DNA of 16,982 bases, taken from contig CAJXGP010000008.1 of the NCBI GenBank assembly GCA_913053915.1, positions 1-16,982 on the forward strand, written 5' to 3'. A program made the position numbers and the translations under genes. Below the pieces are notes generated by a model. That model had not been told where the DNA came from. It worked only from the letters and a program-made list of their open reading frames with translations, and ran no database searches. The stretch is from an uncultured Ignavibacteriales bacterium (GTDB lineage: Bacteria > Bacteroidota > Ignavibacteria > Ignavibacteriales > Ignavibacteriaceae). Within the stretch, counting starts at the first letter, position 1; every line of letters begins with the position of its first letter. Below are positions 6,027 through 13,586 of the stretch, piece after piece.

Positions 6027-7481
6027 TTAAGATGTTGCAGCACCGTAGATTTGAACCATTCGTCTTGGGGCACGATTATAGGTTGCAAAGTAAGTCTTTA
6101 TGAAAGCATCTTCACTATCAGCAGTCTTACCTAACTTTTCAATTGTAGGTGGAATCCATATAGCAACTCTGTGTGTTTCAAGATCAATACACCACCAATC
6201 ACTAGCACCACAGTCTTTATCTTCAAAGACTGGAACACCATCAACAAAAAGATCTGTACTAAATCCAAAACTTGTATCTCTTGAACTAGTCAATCTCCTA
6301 CTACTATCAAATTTACCTCTAAGTAAATTTGCCTGTGTAGGATTTGTTATGATCACAATTCTGTTTTTATCAGCACCTTCAATTACAGATTGATTAATCA
6401 TCTTTCTCAAATTATCCATAGAGATAACTGTTGAATTTTGATTAATGTATGTATCCGTTGCCGAATCTGGTGCTAATCTATTAGCAGTACTTCTTGTTAA
6501 GTTGTATAAGGTAGTATTTGATGCACTATTAGTTATATAATTAAATCCAATAACAGCACTAGCAGTTTCTAATCCAACATTTGCAAACAATGCTAAATTA
6601 AGAACTGATAACATGTCTATGGTTGAATCCATAACTTCTTGTGCAAACACATCACTAACAGGACCTCCACGAGCAGCAGCAATAATATCACCATCAACTG
6701 AAACACCTACTTGAAGTTTCTTAAACTTTGTTTGGAATTTCAATCTTGTAACATTAGATGTTGCAACTGCATTACCACTATAAAAAGCAGCACTTGCATT
6801 AGCAGCAGTCTTAAGAGTAAACTGAACTTGGTTATTTCCTTTTTTACTAAAGTCATCTTTAGCCAAAAGATTCCATGTTACAGTTTTTTGATTTAAAGCA
6901 TTATATATTACAGGATCATAAATATCTTGGAGTTCTGCTGAACTTTGTAAGTAATCAGTATCCATATTTTGATTTGTTGTAATTCCTAATCCTTTAAATT
7001 CTAATTTGGTCCCATTTACACCAAAGCTTTTATACTCTCTACTTTCACAAGCAGATGTACTTGCTGATTGCCAATCTAAATTAATAGAATCACAAACTGC
7101 TGAAGCTCGTCTAAATTGTTCCTTTAACTCTAATTTTCCAGGATTTTCAATAACTTCTTTAAATTCTTTAACCTCAAAAGAAACTTCTGAATTCTTATCA
7201 ATTGGTTTATTATCTTTTAGTACTTTTTCTTTAATTTCCATTTTACTAAGAATTTTATCTGCAATTTTTCCTGCTGTTTTATCTAAAATCTCCTTTTCTT
7301 CAAGGGATTTTTTATTTGCTTTCCAATCTGCAAACTCTTTTTCTTCAGTAGATTCCTCATTAGAATTATCTTCAGATTTATTATCTTCATTTTTAATAAC
7401 TTCATCATCTGATTTTTCATTATTAGAGGATTCTTCTTTATTTTGTGGACTTTCTTCTTCCTTAACTTCTTTTTCACTCAT
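6027..7481 (-). CDS. Internal-start product: scaffold + major capsid protein (484 aa)
   Basis: In-frame ATG at 7481 (Met251 of the fusion) begins MSEKEVKEEE exactly at the boundary between the protease and the acidic scaffold. It is preceded by AAAGGAGGT (7489-7497), with 8 nt between GGAGG and ATG, one of the best ribosome binding sites in the window. The full-length start shows none. This predicts abundant capsid precursor made separately from scarce protease-bearing fusion, as lambda gpC/Nu3 does for protease and scaffold. The product would be scaffold (about 115 residues, removed by the protease) plus shell protein. The inference rests on sequence only. Confidence 0.65.
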   Translation of the reverse strand: MSEKEVKEEESPQNKEESSNNEKSDDEVIKNEDNKSEDNSNEESTEEKEFADWKANKKSLEEKEILDKTAGKIADKILSKMEIKEKVLKDNKPIDKNSEVSFEVKEFKEVIENPGKLELKEQFRRASAVCDSINLDWQSASTSACESREYKSFGVNGTKLEFKGLGITTNQNMDTDYLQSSAELQDIYDPVIYNALNQKTVTWNLLAKDDFSKKGNNQVQFTLKTAANASAAFYSGNAVATSNVTRLKFQTKFKKLQVGVSVDGDIIAAARGGPVSDVFAQEVMDSTIDMLSVLNLALFANVGLETASAVIGFNYITNSASNTTLYNLTRSTANRLAPDSATDTYINQNSTVISMDNLRKMINQSVIEGADKNRIVIITNPTQANLLRGKFDSSRRLTSSRDTSFGFSTDLFVDGVPVFEDKDCGASDWWCIDLETHRVAIWIPPTIEKLGKTADSEDAFIKTYFATYNRAPRRMVQIYGAATS

Positions 7482-8231
7482 TTTTTTAACCTCCTTTAAA
7501 TTTAATTGATCCATACCAACTAATTCCTTAAACTCCTTAAATCCAAAATTAGTTGCTACTGCATTTGGATTTTTCGGATTACTTGCAGCAGTATATCCTG
7601 CAAGTCTTGTTCCAGGGAGTAAAGTCCTAACAAGGTTATTATTAACCCAGTCAAAATCAGTTGTCATAAACCCTTCGGTTTCATATGTTATGGAAAATGA
7701 ATTTAGATTTCCCTCCTGGAAATCATTTATAATCTGAGGAGTGTAAGGATCATTTTTTAATAATTTTGTATCAACATATAATCCATACTCTCCATCTGTT
7801 AATTCAATAACTTTTGCAGGACTATTACTAATATCCGCTTCACCGAAAAACTCTGGAAAATTAGATCTTCCCTCACTATGATGAACCCCCATAATTCTAG
7901 CACTTTTATTTGAATTCATTTGATCAGCAAAATCTTCTAATGTACTTTTAAGTATTCTATCTGGAATATCTACACCATCTTCTAAATCTACATTATCAAT
8001 ATGAGTTGTTGCAATTAAACCTTCAATATGAAAATCACCATCAGATTCCTTAATTTCTAATCCTCGTATAGGGCATATAAATTCTTTCATTTCTTTTTTC
8101 TTTGGAAATGGTTTAGTATCATTATATCCTTTTTTATTTATCCAAGCAGAATACATTCTATTGCCATCTTTTTCACCATACTGTTTTACAAATCTATTAT
8201 ATATTTTTTGAAAATCTTTACTTTTTACCAT
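6027..8231 (-). CDS. Prohead protease - scaffold - HK97-fold major capsid protein fusion
   Basis: This 734-residue protein joins three jobs of capsid maturation. Residues 1-45 are a basic helical leader (FVKQYGEKDGNRMYSAW). About 50-235 are an S78/U35-type prohead serine protease with a His region (MGVHHSEG, His117/118) and the Ser motif GNLNSFSITY (Ser180 likely catalytic). About 251-365 are an extremely acidic, Glu/Asn/Ser-rich scaffold (delta-domain-like). About 370-734 are the HK97-fold shell protein, with a typical end region (TNPTQANLLRGKFD, FGFSTDLFVDGVPVFED, APRRMVQIYG). The start at 8231 has no evident Shine-Dalgarno sequence. By contrast, Met251 has AAAGGAGGT 8 nt upstream (see separate entry). 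The gene follows the portal by 6 nt. Protease-capsid fusions are known in HK97-like viruses. Confidence 0.88.
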   Translation of the reverse strand: MVKSKDFQKIYNRFVKQYGEKDGNRMYSAWINKKGYNDTKPFPKKKEMKEFICPIRGLEIKESDGDFHIEGLIATTHIDNVDLEDGVDIPDRILKSTLEDFADQMNSNKSARIMGVHHSEGRSNFPEFFGEADISNSPAKVIELTDGEYGLYVDTKLLKNDPYTPQIINDFQEGNLNSFSITYETEGFMTTDFDWVNNNLVRTLLPGTRLAGYTAASNPKNPNAVATNFGFKEFKELVGMDQLNLKEVKKMSEKEVKEEESPQNKEESSNNEKSDDEVIKNEDNKSEDNSNEESTEEKEFADWKANKKSLEEKEILDKTAGKIADKILSKMEIKEKVLKDNKPIDKNSEVSFEVKEFKEVIENPGKLELKEQFRRASAVCDSINLDWQSASTSACESREYKSFGVNGTKLEFKGLGITTNQNMDTDYLQSSAELQDIYDPVIYNALNQKTVTWNLLAKDDFSKKGNNQVQFTLKTAANASAAFYSGNAVATSNVTRLKFQTKFKKLQVGVSVDGDIIAAARGGPVSDVFAQEVMDSTIDMLSVLNLALFANVGLETASAVIGFNYITNSASNTTLYNLTRSTANRLAPDSATDTYINQNSTVISMDNLRKMINQSVIEGADKNRIVIITNPTQANLLRGKFDSSRRLTSSRDTSFGFSTDLFVDGVPVFEDKDCGASDWWCIDLETHRVAIWIPPTIEKLGKTADSEDAFIKTYFATYNRAPRRMVQIYGAATS
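7482..7497 (-). promoter_or_regulatory. Internal Shine-Dalgarno site deciding capsid start
   Basis: Read on the minus strand, AAAGGAGGT is followed by 7 A/T bases and an in-frame ATG. It lies within the coding sequence for LKEVKK. Codons for these residues did not have to spell GGAGG (Lys-Glu-Val as AAG GAG GTT, where AAA GAA would be the common choice in this AT-rich genome), which suggests selection for the site. Confidence 0.65.
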
Positions 8232-8237
8232 TTTAAA

Positions 8238-9704
8238 TTAAGGGTTTATCTTTTTACCCCCTGCATTTTGTTGATTTAAATTCTGAGTATCTTGTTTCTT
8301 TTTAGCTTTCATTTTTGCATCCTGATTCTTAATTACATTATCATTATTATTAAGGTTTTGGTTTAGTAAACCTGATTTTAATGATTTATTATCTCTTTCT
8401 GATTTTTGTTTTTGAGCTTCTTTAATTACTTCCATATCAATATCTAAATAATCTCCTGCTTCTTCAATAGTCCATAATCCTAAATTCATTCGCTGTTCTG
8501 CAACTGAATTCATCTGCATTGAATTTTGTGTTTCCCTAACTTCATCTTGTAAATATCCTCTACGAAATTTCATTTTAACTCCAAAATAAGGTATAAATAA
8601 ATCATGATTATATGTTGCTTCTAATTTACTTTGCCAAACACTTATTTTTCTCCAATATCCTGTATCTGCTAATCCACCTGAATCTCCACTGGAAGCAGCA
8701 CGACCTACCAAAAAAGGAATACGATTAACTGGAATTCCGTACATCATTGCAAGAACACTTGTTAAATATAATCCTAAATCTTTATTTTCCATTTGACTTT
8801 CAACAGCCATAAGTTTCTCAATTGATAGGTCCCCAGTAAAAACAAGGTTGCCATGTTTATTTTGGATTTTTTTATATTTTCTTAAAGTATCAATTAAATA
8901 TTTATGATTTTGACTTCCTGCAAGTTCTTTAGGTAAAATAAAAACACTGTCTGGTTTTCCTCCATTCTCAAAAAATGAAACATAATTTTGGGTTATTAAC
9001 CACAATAAATAAATTTCAGAAAGTATTGCCTCAAGAGGAGGAAATGGGTAAATTTTTCCATCTAATGGCATTAACTTGAACACTAACATTTCATCTTTTG
9101 AAAATTCTTTATAATTAACTCCAACCCTTTGAACATATTTCAAAACTTCATATTCATCTGTATGGATTGAAACTGTTGTTGAAGCAACATGTCTTAATTT
9201 TTTAACAATATTTTCTGGATTATTTTCTTTAATTTTATTAACCATTAAATCTGCTTTAAATTCTAAATCAGATTCCTTAATTTCAGGAAGAACTTCCTTA
9301 AAGGTTATCTTACAAAATTCTTTTAATTGTAAATTTGAAATTGATCCAAGCCAATTATACCCAATACCAGTTATTAAAAGATCATAAATTGTTTCTTCAG
9401 CAATATCAATTCCTCTATTATAATCCCAAAACTTTCTCGCTTTAATAATTTTATTTCTTCCAGAAGATTTATTTACAGCCCTAAATTCAATCTCATCACT
9501 TAACATATCTGTAGCAATAATATTAAGGAAACCCATTAATTGTGGAACTCTCCTCGCCCATTTCATAAATGTTTTAAAATTATTGTCTTTTGAATAAGGA
9601 TTTAAAACAGAAAACCTATCAACAAATAAAGAATTTAATAATGGAAGATTTTTTGAACTCTGAAAATCATTCGTTCTTTTTAAATACTGTCGGATTTGAA
9701 CCAT
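8238..9704 (-). CDS. Portal protein
   Basis: A 488-residue protein with the HK97/SPP1-type portal profile. The N-terminus has FMKWARRVPQLMGFLNIIAT, and the wing/stem region contains KPDSVFILPKELAGSQNHK. The typical helix and loop follow (LGLYLTSVLAMMYGIPVNRI then LVGRAASSGDSGGLADTGYW), after which comes the crown helix region (MNLGLWTIEEAGDYLDID). The C-terminal ~50 residues are Lys/Asn/Gln-rich and probably disordered. It forms the dodecameric DNA entry ring at one capsid vertex and docks the terminase. The start at 9704 has GGAG about 11 nt upstream and lies 38 nt inside the end of the preceding membrane protein gene. The gene sits between the packaging genes and the capsid fusion, as expected. 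Confidence 0.87.
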   Translation of the reverse strand: MVQIRQYLKRTNDFQSSKNLPLLNSLFVDRFSVLNPYSKDNNFKTFMKWARRVPQLMGFLNIIATDMLSDEIEFRAVNKSSGRNKIIKARKFWDYNRGIDIAEETIYDLLITGIGYNWLGSISNLQLKEFCKITFKEVLPEIKESDLEFKADLMVNKIKENNPENIVKKLRHVASTTVSIHTDEYEVLKYVQRVGVNYKEFSKDEMLVFKLMPLDGKIYPFPPLEAILSEIYLLWLITQNYVSFFENGGKPDSVFILPKELAGSQNHKYLIDTLRKYKKIQNKHGNLVFTGDLSIEKLMAVESQMENKDLGLYLTSVLAMMYGIPVNRIPFLVGRAASSGDSGGLADTGYWRKISVWQSKLEATYNHDLFIPYFGVKMKFRRGYLQDEVRETQNSMQMNSVAEQRMNLGLWTIEEAGDYLDIDMEVIKEAQKQKSERDNKSLKSGLLNQNLNNNDNVIKNQDAKMKAKKKQDTQNLNQQNAGGKKINP

Positions 9705-10095
9705 TTATTTTTAATCTCCAATAAATACTTAGTATTTGCTTTACTGTAATTCCCCAAGCAAAAATTGTAATTATATTAAACTCAAACCCAACTAATGCCC
9801 ATACTACAAAGTTAATTAGAAAACCTTCAATGAAGGTTTCCATTAACCATATTGAACTCTCACTTTTTATTTTCTTAAAATCAAACTCTTGCCCCCACAA
9901 ACTAAACCTTTGAGTGATTTTATTACTATATTGTTTTAATATAATCAATCCATTACTAATATATTTATAAACCCAATATATGGGAACATATTTAAATCTT
10001 TCGGTATTTATCTGATTTAAAGGTACAAATGAAGCTTTTAGTATCTCTTTTCTATTTAACAAATTTTGCTTTATTATCTTTTTTATAAAGTTCAT
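9667..10095 (-). CDS. Two-helix membrane protein, unknown
   Basis: I take ATG 10095 as start because GAGAGG lies 6 nt upstream. The frame stays open upstream to 10206 but would overlap the previous gene by over 150 nt. This gives 142 residues: a basic N-terminus (MNFIKKIIKQNLLNRKEIL), a middle with WVYKYISNGLIILKQY, then two hydrophobic helices at about 83-103 (WLMETFIEGFLINFVVWALV) and 105-125 (FNIITIFAWGITVKQILSIY). The 3' end overlaps the portal gene by 38 nt, a long overlap for this window. Holin, portal-docking membrane anchor or superinfection exclusion are all possible, and nothing in the sequence decides between them. Confidence 0.6.
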   Translation of the reverse strand: MNFIKKIIKQNLLNRKEILKASFVPLNQINTERFKYVPIYWVYKYISNGLIILKQYSNKITQRFSLWGQEFDFKKIKSESSIWLMETFIEGFLINFVVWALVGFEFNIITIFAWGITVKQILSIYWRLKINGSNPTVFKKNE

Positions 10096-10453
10096 CATAA
10101 TCCTCTCTAATAACTTTTCCATCATAATAATCTTCTTCAAGAGATAAAATATCTTTGTCATTAAATTTGAAGTCCTCAAATAAATCTTTTTTTGCAAAGT
10201 AAGCATTTCTCATACTCATTATTGCCTGCATTTTTTGCATAGCATATTCTGACCTCATATATTCCTCAGTTTTAATACACCCGTCAATTTTTTCTTTTAT
10301 ATCATTATTTTGAATTTGTGTTGCAATCATATTACATCTTGCTAAAAAATATCTTCCATTAATAATATTTCTTATATAATCATTTTTTTTATTTGCTTCT
10401 CTTAATTTCATTCCAAAAATAACTTCTTCATTATTGTTCTTTTTTTTATTCAT
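10052..10453 (-). CDS. Unknown helical 133-residue protein in packaging module
   Basis: A charged, helical protein with N-terminal MNKKKNNNEE, a Met/Ala-rich central helix (RSEYAMQKMQAIMSMRNAYF) and an acidic C-terminal part (NDKDILSLEEDYYDGKVIRE). GGAGG lies 8 nt upstream of ATG 10453, a strong site within the 3' end of the methyltransferase gene, which it overlaps by 8 nt. It overlaps the next gene by 44 nt. I do not recognise the family. Location between methyltransferase and portal suggests an accessory packaging or head protein. Confidence 0.6.
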   Translation of the reverse strand: MNKKKNNNEEVIFGMKLREANKKNDYIRNIINGRYFLARCNMIATQIQNNDIKEKIDGCIKTEEYMRSEYAMQKMQAIMSMRNAYFAKKDLFEDFKFNDKDILSLEEDYYDGKVIREDYDELYKKDNKAKFVK

Positions 10454-11000
10454 TATTATTACCTCCTTTCAAAGTATCTTCATTTAAATTTTTGAACATT
10501 AAATCACGTGGAAGATTTAAACCCCAAGTAAACCATGCAGTTGAAAACCAGGGTGATGAATTTTTCCCTTTATTTCCATTTGGTGTTTCAAATCTAACTC
10601 TTTTATTTAAGAAAATTACTTGAATACCATTTTCCTTAAATAATTTTTGTCTTTTATAAGTTTCAAAAGTTGTCAAAGGTAAAAGTAATGCAAAAGGTTT
10701 TTTAAAACTGTAACATCTTTCTAAAAATTCTTGTTTCTTTGAAAAAGGAGGATTTGTAATAATACAATCAAATTTATCTGGAGAATATTCTAAAAAATTA
10801 TTCCCTGTCAATATATCTGATCCAATTATATCAAAATCTTTATTTTTAAAAAAATTAGTAATATTACCTTTACCTTCTGAACATTCCCAAATTATCCAAT
10901 TTTTATCTAAAAATTCAATTAATGGCTCACATGCAATTCCAGGAGTTTGAAAATCATCTAAACTACCTTGTTTCATTGGAGGCTGTTTGATACTTTTCAT
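10446..11000 (-). CDS. Small SAM-dependent methyltransferase, NPPF type
   Basis: The chosen start, ATG 11000, overlaps the terminase stop as ATGA and gives 184 residues; the frame is open upstream to 11051, but that start would lie inside the terminase gene. Visible motifs are DDFQTPGIACEPL near residue 15, a motif I equivalent IWECSEGKGNIT at 37-48 (SAM binding), GSDI at 60-63, and the catalytic NPPF at 83-86 in FDCIITNPPFSKK. FALLLPL follows at about 103. NPPF/NPPY enzymes transfer methyl to an exocyclic amino group, usually of adenine. The order motif I then IV, with no large target recognition domain, matches small phage enzymes of unclear target. Likely use is protection of viral DNA from host restriction. 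Its place right behind the large terminase could tie it to DNA being packaged. Confidence 0.75.
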   Translation of the reverse strand: MKSIKQPPMKQGSLDDFQTPGIACEPLIEFLDKNWIIWECSEGKGNITNFFKNKDFDIIGSDILTGNNFLEYSPDKFDCIITNPPFSKKQEFLERCYSFKKPFALLLPLTTFETYKRQKLFKENGIQVIFLNKRVRFETPNGNKGKNSSPWFSTAWFTWGLNLPRDLMFKNLNEDTLKGGNNNE

Positions 11001-12517
11001 ATTATCACCACCGAGATTGGAGGATTTTCTGGTTGAATAATTAAACTGCATACTCCTGCAATAGCATCTGGAAAATCATCTCTATCTCTTTCACTTTCAT
11101 GATGAACTTGTAAATGCCCTCTTGATGATCTTCTAAATCTTAACATACTTAATTGTTTATCACATTCCCTGACATAAGGAATTTTTATTCTTCTTTGTTC
11201 AGCAAGTAATTTAAATAAAGTATAGATCCGAGATTTATTTTCTAATGAAAACTCAACAGGCATTGCTTGAATACCCAATTGTTCTACTCTTTTTGTAAAA
11301 TCTTCTAATCCTCTTCCTACTCCAGTATTATCCCAACCTACCATTGCAATCATTGAAGGTCCAACATCTTTTACTAATTTTTTTAAATCTACATCAATAA
11401 TATCAGTATATTTTGTTCCTTGAGGATATTCTTTCATTTCATGAATATAAACTTCATCAGCCCAATCTTCACTATTAACTTTTTTTGGTGTAGCAATTAT
11501 CCTAACTGTTCTATCTCTTGATTTTGCCCAATCAAAGAAAATATAAATTGGTTGAGTAATTATTGAAGGTATTATTGATGATCTTTCTTCCTGCATTTCT
11601 TTTCTTTCACCAAGTGTTAAAAATCCTCCTTCTGGAGAAGTAAAAACTGCTAACATTGTTGAATCAATTTGTTCTCTTGTTAGAGTTCTACAATTATTTT
11701 CAAATTCCTCTTGAGTATTTGTAGGACAATCCAAAAAATTAAAGATAAACTTTTTAGTACCTTTATCATTATAAAGTTCCCATCCAATACCCTGCTGACC
11801 ATTTGGATTTCCATAAACTTTAATTTGTCCTTTTGTTGTATAAGTTCTTGGAACTAAAATTTGCTTATAAAAATGTTCTCCATCATCATAAAATGGAAGT
11901 TCATCTGCACCAACTTTATCTGCTGCATATCCTAATGCTGCCTCTGTTGCAGGAACACAGATAATTCTACTTTGTGGTAACTCTTTTTTTTCATAAAATG
12001 TTTTATCTAATTTTTTATTATAAACTTCAACATTTTCAAAATGTCTAAAATAAATTTCAGTTTTAGTTTCAGTATCTCCAATATCATATTTATAATCTAA
12101 TGAAGAATATTGAAGCAAAGATTTTATTTTTCGTAATAAATCTTTTGATTGTGGAAATGTTTTAGAAGTCAAAACAACAGTTACTCCAGGATTCATTAAA
12201 GCAAAATGTAAATTTTCAACACAGAGTGCTTCAGATTTCCCAATTTGATTTGCAGCAACAAAAAATACCCTTATTGACTTATCATTCATAACAATATCCT
12301 GATAAGGGTAAGCTCTAAACCTTTTTGATAAATCTCTTGGATTTTTAAAAAAAGCATAAGCATAAATTGTTGGATCTTTTAACATCATATAAACTTCTTT
12401 TTTTTGCTCATCATTTCCTTTTTCCAGTAAATTCTTACTAATAACTTCGTCCCACTTTTTAAATTTTAGATTAGTTTTTTTCTCCATTTCCTTAGTTATT
12501 CCAGAGATTATTGTCAT
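10997..12517 (-). CDS. terL: Terminase large subunit
   Basis: The 506-residue packaging motor and nuclease. The ATPase half shows a deviant Walker A, AANQIGKSEA at about 88-97. A Walker B-like VGADEL has Asp205 and Glu206, in the usual strand-DE form. The RNase H-like nuclease half shows IYIFFDWAKSRDR (Asp329), MVGWDNTGVGRG (Asp396) and RDRDDFPDAIAGV (Asp480/481/484), giving a full acidic triad. It cuts concatemeric DNA and pumps it through the portal. Start 12517 overlaps the preceding stop as ATGA; Met11 is an alternative. The end overlaps the methyltransferase start as ATGA. The length is normal for the family. Confidence 0.93.
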   Translation of the reverse strand: MTIISGITKEMEKKTNLKFKKWDEVISKNLLEKGNDEQKKEVYMMLKDPTIYAYAFFKNPRDLSKRFRAYPYQDIVMNDKSIRVFFVAANQIGKSEALCVENLHFALMNPGVTVVLTSKTFPQSKDLLRKIKSLLQYSSLDYKYDIGDTETKTEIYFRHFENVEVYNKKLDKTFYEKKELPQSRIICVPATEAALGYAADKVGADELPFYDDGEHFYKQILVPRTYTTKGQIKVYGNPNGQQGIGWELYNDKGTKKFIFNFLDCPTNTQEEFENNCRTLTREQIDSTMLAVFTSPEGGFLTLGERKEMQEERSSIIPSIITQPIYIFFDWAKSRDRTVRIIATPKKVNSEDWADEVYIHEMKEYPQGTKYTDIIDVDLKKLVKDVGPSMIAMVGWDNTGVGRGLEDFTKRVEQLGIQAMPVEFSLENKSRIYTLFKLLAEQRRIKIPYVRECDKQLSMLRFRRSSRGHLQVHHESERDRDDFPDAIAGVCSLIIQPENPPISVVII

Positions 12518-12873
12518 TTTAAATCAATTTCCCTAATTTTTGTTGCAATATCACTATGTGAAATTTTATGGATATGTAAATTAACACTTTTATCCCCATA
12601 AATAGATTTTTGTATTTTTTCAAGCAAATTGTTATAAGTTTCAATCCATCTTCTTGTAGAATCAGTAAGGGCATTTAATTCTTCCATTTCCCTTGACATT
12701 TTAGCATCTAAGAAAATTTTAATCTTTATTGCAATTTCTTTCTGTGCTTCAACAGGATTTTCCATCTGGACCATCATTTTTTTAAAATTTTTATCAGTAA
12801 TTTTAAAATTATCTTCTTCATCAACTATTCCATCAAATTCATTATTAAATTTTTCCTCAGATATTTTTTCCAT
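12514..12873 (-). CDS. Probable terminase small subunit
   Basis: A 119-residue helical, charged protein directly upstream of the large terminase and overlapping it as ATGA. The N-terminal third is acidic (FDGIVDEEDNFKITDKNFK), the middle is a long helix (EIAIKIKIFLDAKMSREMEE, then RRWIETYNNLLEKIQKSI), and the end is VNLHIHKISHSDIATKIREI. Small terminases are typically 100-180 residues, mostly helical, oligomeric and encoded just before the large subunit. I cannot see a clear helix-turn-helix, so the call is positional. The start at 12873 lies 2 nt after the AbrB-like gene stop. Confidence 0.55.
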   Translation of the reverse strand: MEKISEEKFNNEFDGIVDEEDNFKITDKNFKKMMVQMENPVEAQKEIAIKIKIFLDAKMSREMEELNALTDSTRRWIETYNNLLEKIQKSIYGDKSVNLHIHKISHSDIATKIREIDLK

Positions 12874-12875
12874 AA

Positions 12876-13043
12876 TTAATTTTCCCCAAAAATGATAATT
12901 CCCTTCTTATCAAATTTAATTAAAATTTCAACATCTAAATCTTTTCCTTTTTCCCATTTTAGTTCTTCAATAATTTCTAAAGGAAGGTTTACACTAAAAA
13001 CAACACTTCCATTTACTCGTTTAATCATTTGTAATTTTGCCAT
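12876..13043 (-). CDS. AbrB/SpoVT-like swapped-hairpin DNA-binding protein
   Basis: The preferred start is ATG 13043, one base after the nuclease stop, giving 55 residues; an upstream Met at 13058 would overlap that gene. The sequence reads KLQMIKRVNGSVVFSVNLPL, then EIIEELKWEKGKDLDVEILI. This is the AbrB/MazE looped-hinge pattern: strand, a polar turn, xNLPxEIIEELxW, KGxDLDVEI, then strand. Such proteins are dimeric, bind AT-rich DNA and act as transition-state regulators or antitoxins. The LQKxxRxNGS form and very short size resemble archaeal members. No toxin partner is adjacent, so regulation is likelier than an antitoxin role. The repeated AGTATATACT palindromes upstream of this operon are possible targets, by inference. 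Confidence 0.75.
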   Translation of the reverse strand: MAKLQMIKRVNGSVVFSVNLPLEIIEELKWEKGKDLDVEILIKFDKKGIIIFGEN

Positions 13044-13044
13044 T

Positions 13045-13455
13045 TTATTCAACTTCACTAAACCATTTATCTAATCTATTCCTTAAATCATCTCTATTTT
13101 CACACCAGATAAATTTAATAGGGTATCTTTGCATGAAAGTATATACTATCTTTTTTAAAGTTTCCGTTTTTGTCTGTAATCTAAATCCTCCTTTAAATTT
13201 TTTATTTACAAAATCCTCAAAGGAACATTCTACAAAAATAGCAAAAGTTAAATCTTTTTCAATTGCACGATTTAATTCTGCTGCAAACCTTTTATGATTT
13301 TGTATTAAACTTCCATACAAATCAATTCCAGATTTTCTTTCTGCATGTGCAATATTTAATAATTTTTCAGTTGTATAATCCCCTTCATCTAATTTTTTAA
13401 TAATTACATCTTCAGACCATAGGGGTTTTTGTTCGCGACTATCTACTATTATCAT
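13045..13455 (-). CDS. ERCC4/XPF-family structure-specific nuclease
   Basis: A 136-residue single-domain nuclease. The full catalytic signature is visible: IIVDSREQKP (Asp5, Glu8), KLDEGDYTTEK (Gly25-Asp26) and AERKSGIDL (Glu39, Arg40, Lys41, Asp45), that is GDx(n)ERKx3D. The rest follows the family (FAIFVECSFEDF strand, helix ETLKKIVYTFMQRYP, IKFIWCEN). It lacks the helicase and HhH domains of XPF/Hef, so it is a minimal nuclease. It should cut branched DNA at single/double-strand junctions. Encoded just before the terminase genes, it may resolve replication or recombination branches before packaging, the job T4 endonuclease VII does. ATG 13455 comes 2 nt after the zinc-finger gene stop. Confidence 0.85.
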   Translation of the reverse strand: MIIVDSREQKPLWSEDVIIKKLDEGDYTTEKLLNIAHAERKSGIDLYGSLIQNHKRFAAELNRAIEKDLTFAIFVECSFEDFVNKKFKGGFRLQTKTETLKKIVYTFMQRYPIKFIWCENRDDLRNRLDKWFSEVE

Positions 13456-13457
13456 TT

Positions 13458-13586
13458 TTAATTTTCAAATAAAATTTTACATTGTTTAGAGCAGTAATTA
13501 TTATATAATTTTTCTGATTTTATGGAATTTTCAAGTTGTATATCTTTTCCACAAGTATCACAGAATGTTAAATCTTCACAGGTCAT
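13458..13586 (-). CDS. Zinc-finger microprotein (42 aa)
   Basis: A short gene starting MTCEDLTFCDTCGKDIQ and ending YCSKQCKILFEN. Cys9 and Cys12 (CDTC) and Cys32 and Cys36 (CSKQC) form a CxxC-x19-CxxxC zinc site; Cys3 is extra. This is the treble-clef/zinc-ribbon pattern of MYM- or HNH-associated fingers. The start overlaps the previous stop as ATGA and the stop is 2 nt from the nuclease start, so it is embedded tightly in the operon, which argues that it is real. It may bind nucleic acid or act as a cofactor of the adjacent nuclease; that part is inference. Confidence 0.7.
   Translation of the reverse strand: MTCEDLTFCDTCGKDIQLENSIKSEKLYNNYCSKQCKILFEN

Noticed and set aside
6100..6393. 97-codon plus-strand open frame
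   Set aside because: Antisense to the conserved end of the major capsid protein; no start signal.
7283..7477. Minus-strand Lys-rich 64-codon frame inside the scaffold
   Set aside because: Out-of-frame shadow of the A-rich scaffold coding region, no independent signal.
7006..7509. 167-codon plus-strand open frame
   Set aside because: It lies wholly antisense to the capsid fusion scaffold region; its Ser/Leu richness is the mirror of Glu/Asn/Lys codons, and it has no ribosome binding site.
13037..13297. 86-codon plus-strand frame over the ERCC4 nuclease
   Set aside because: Antisense to an intact nuclease with full catalytic motif.
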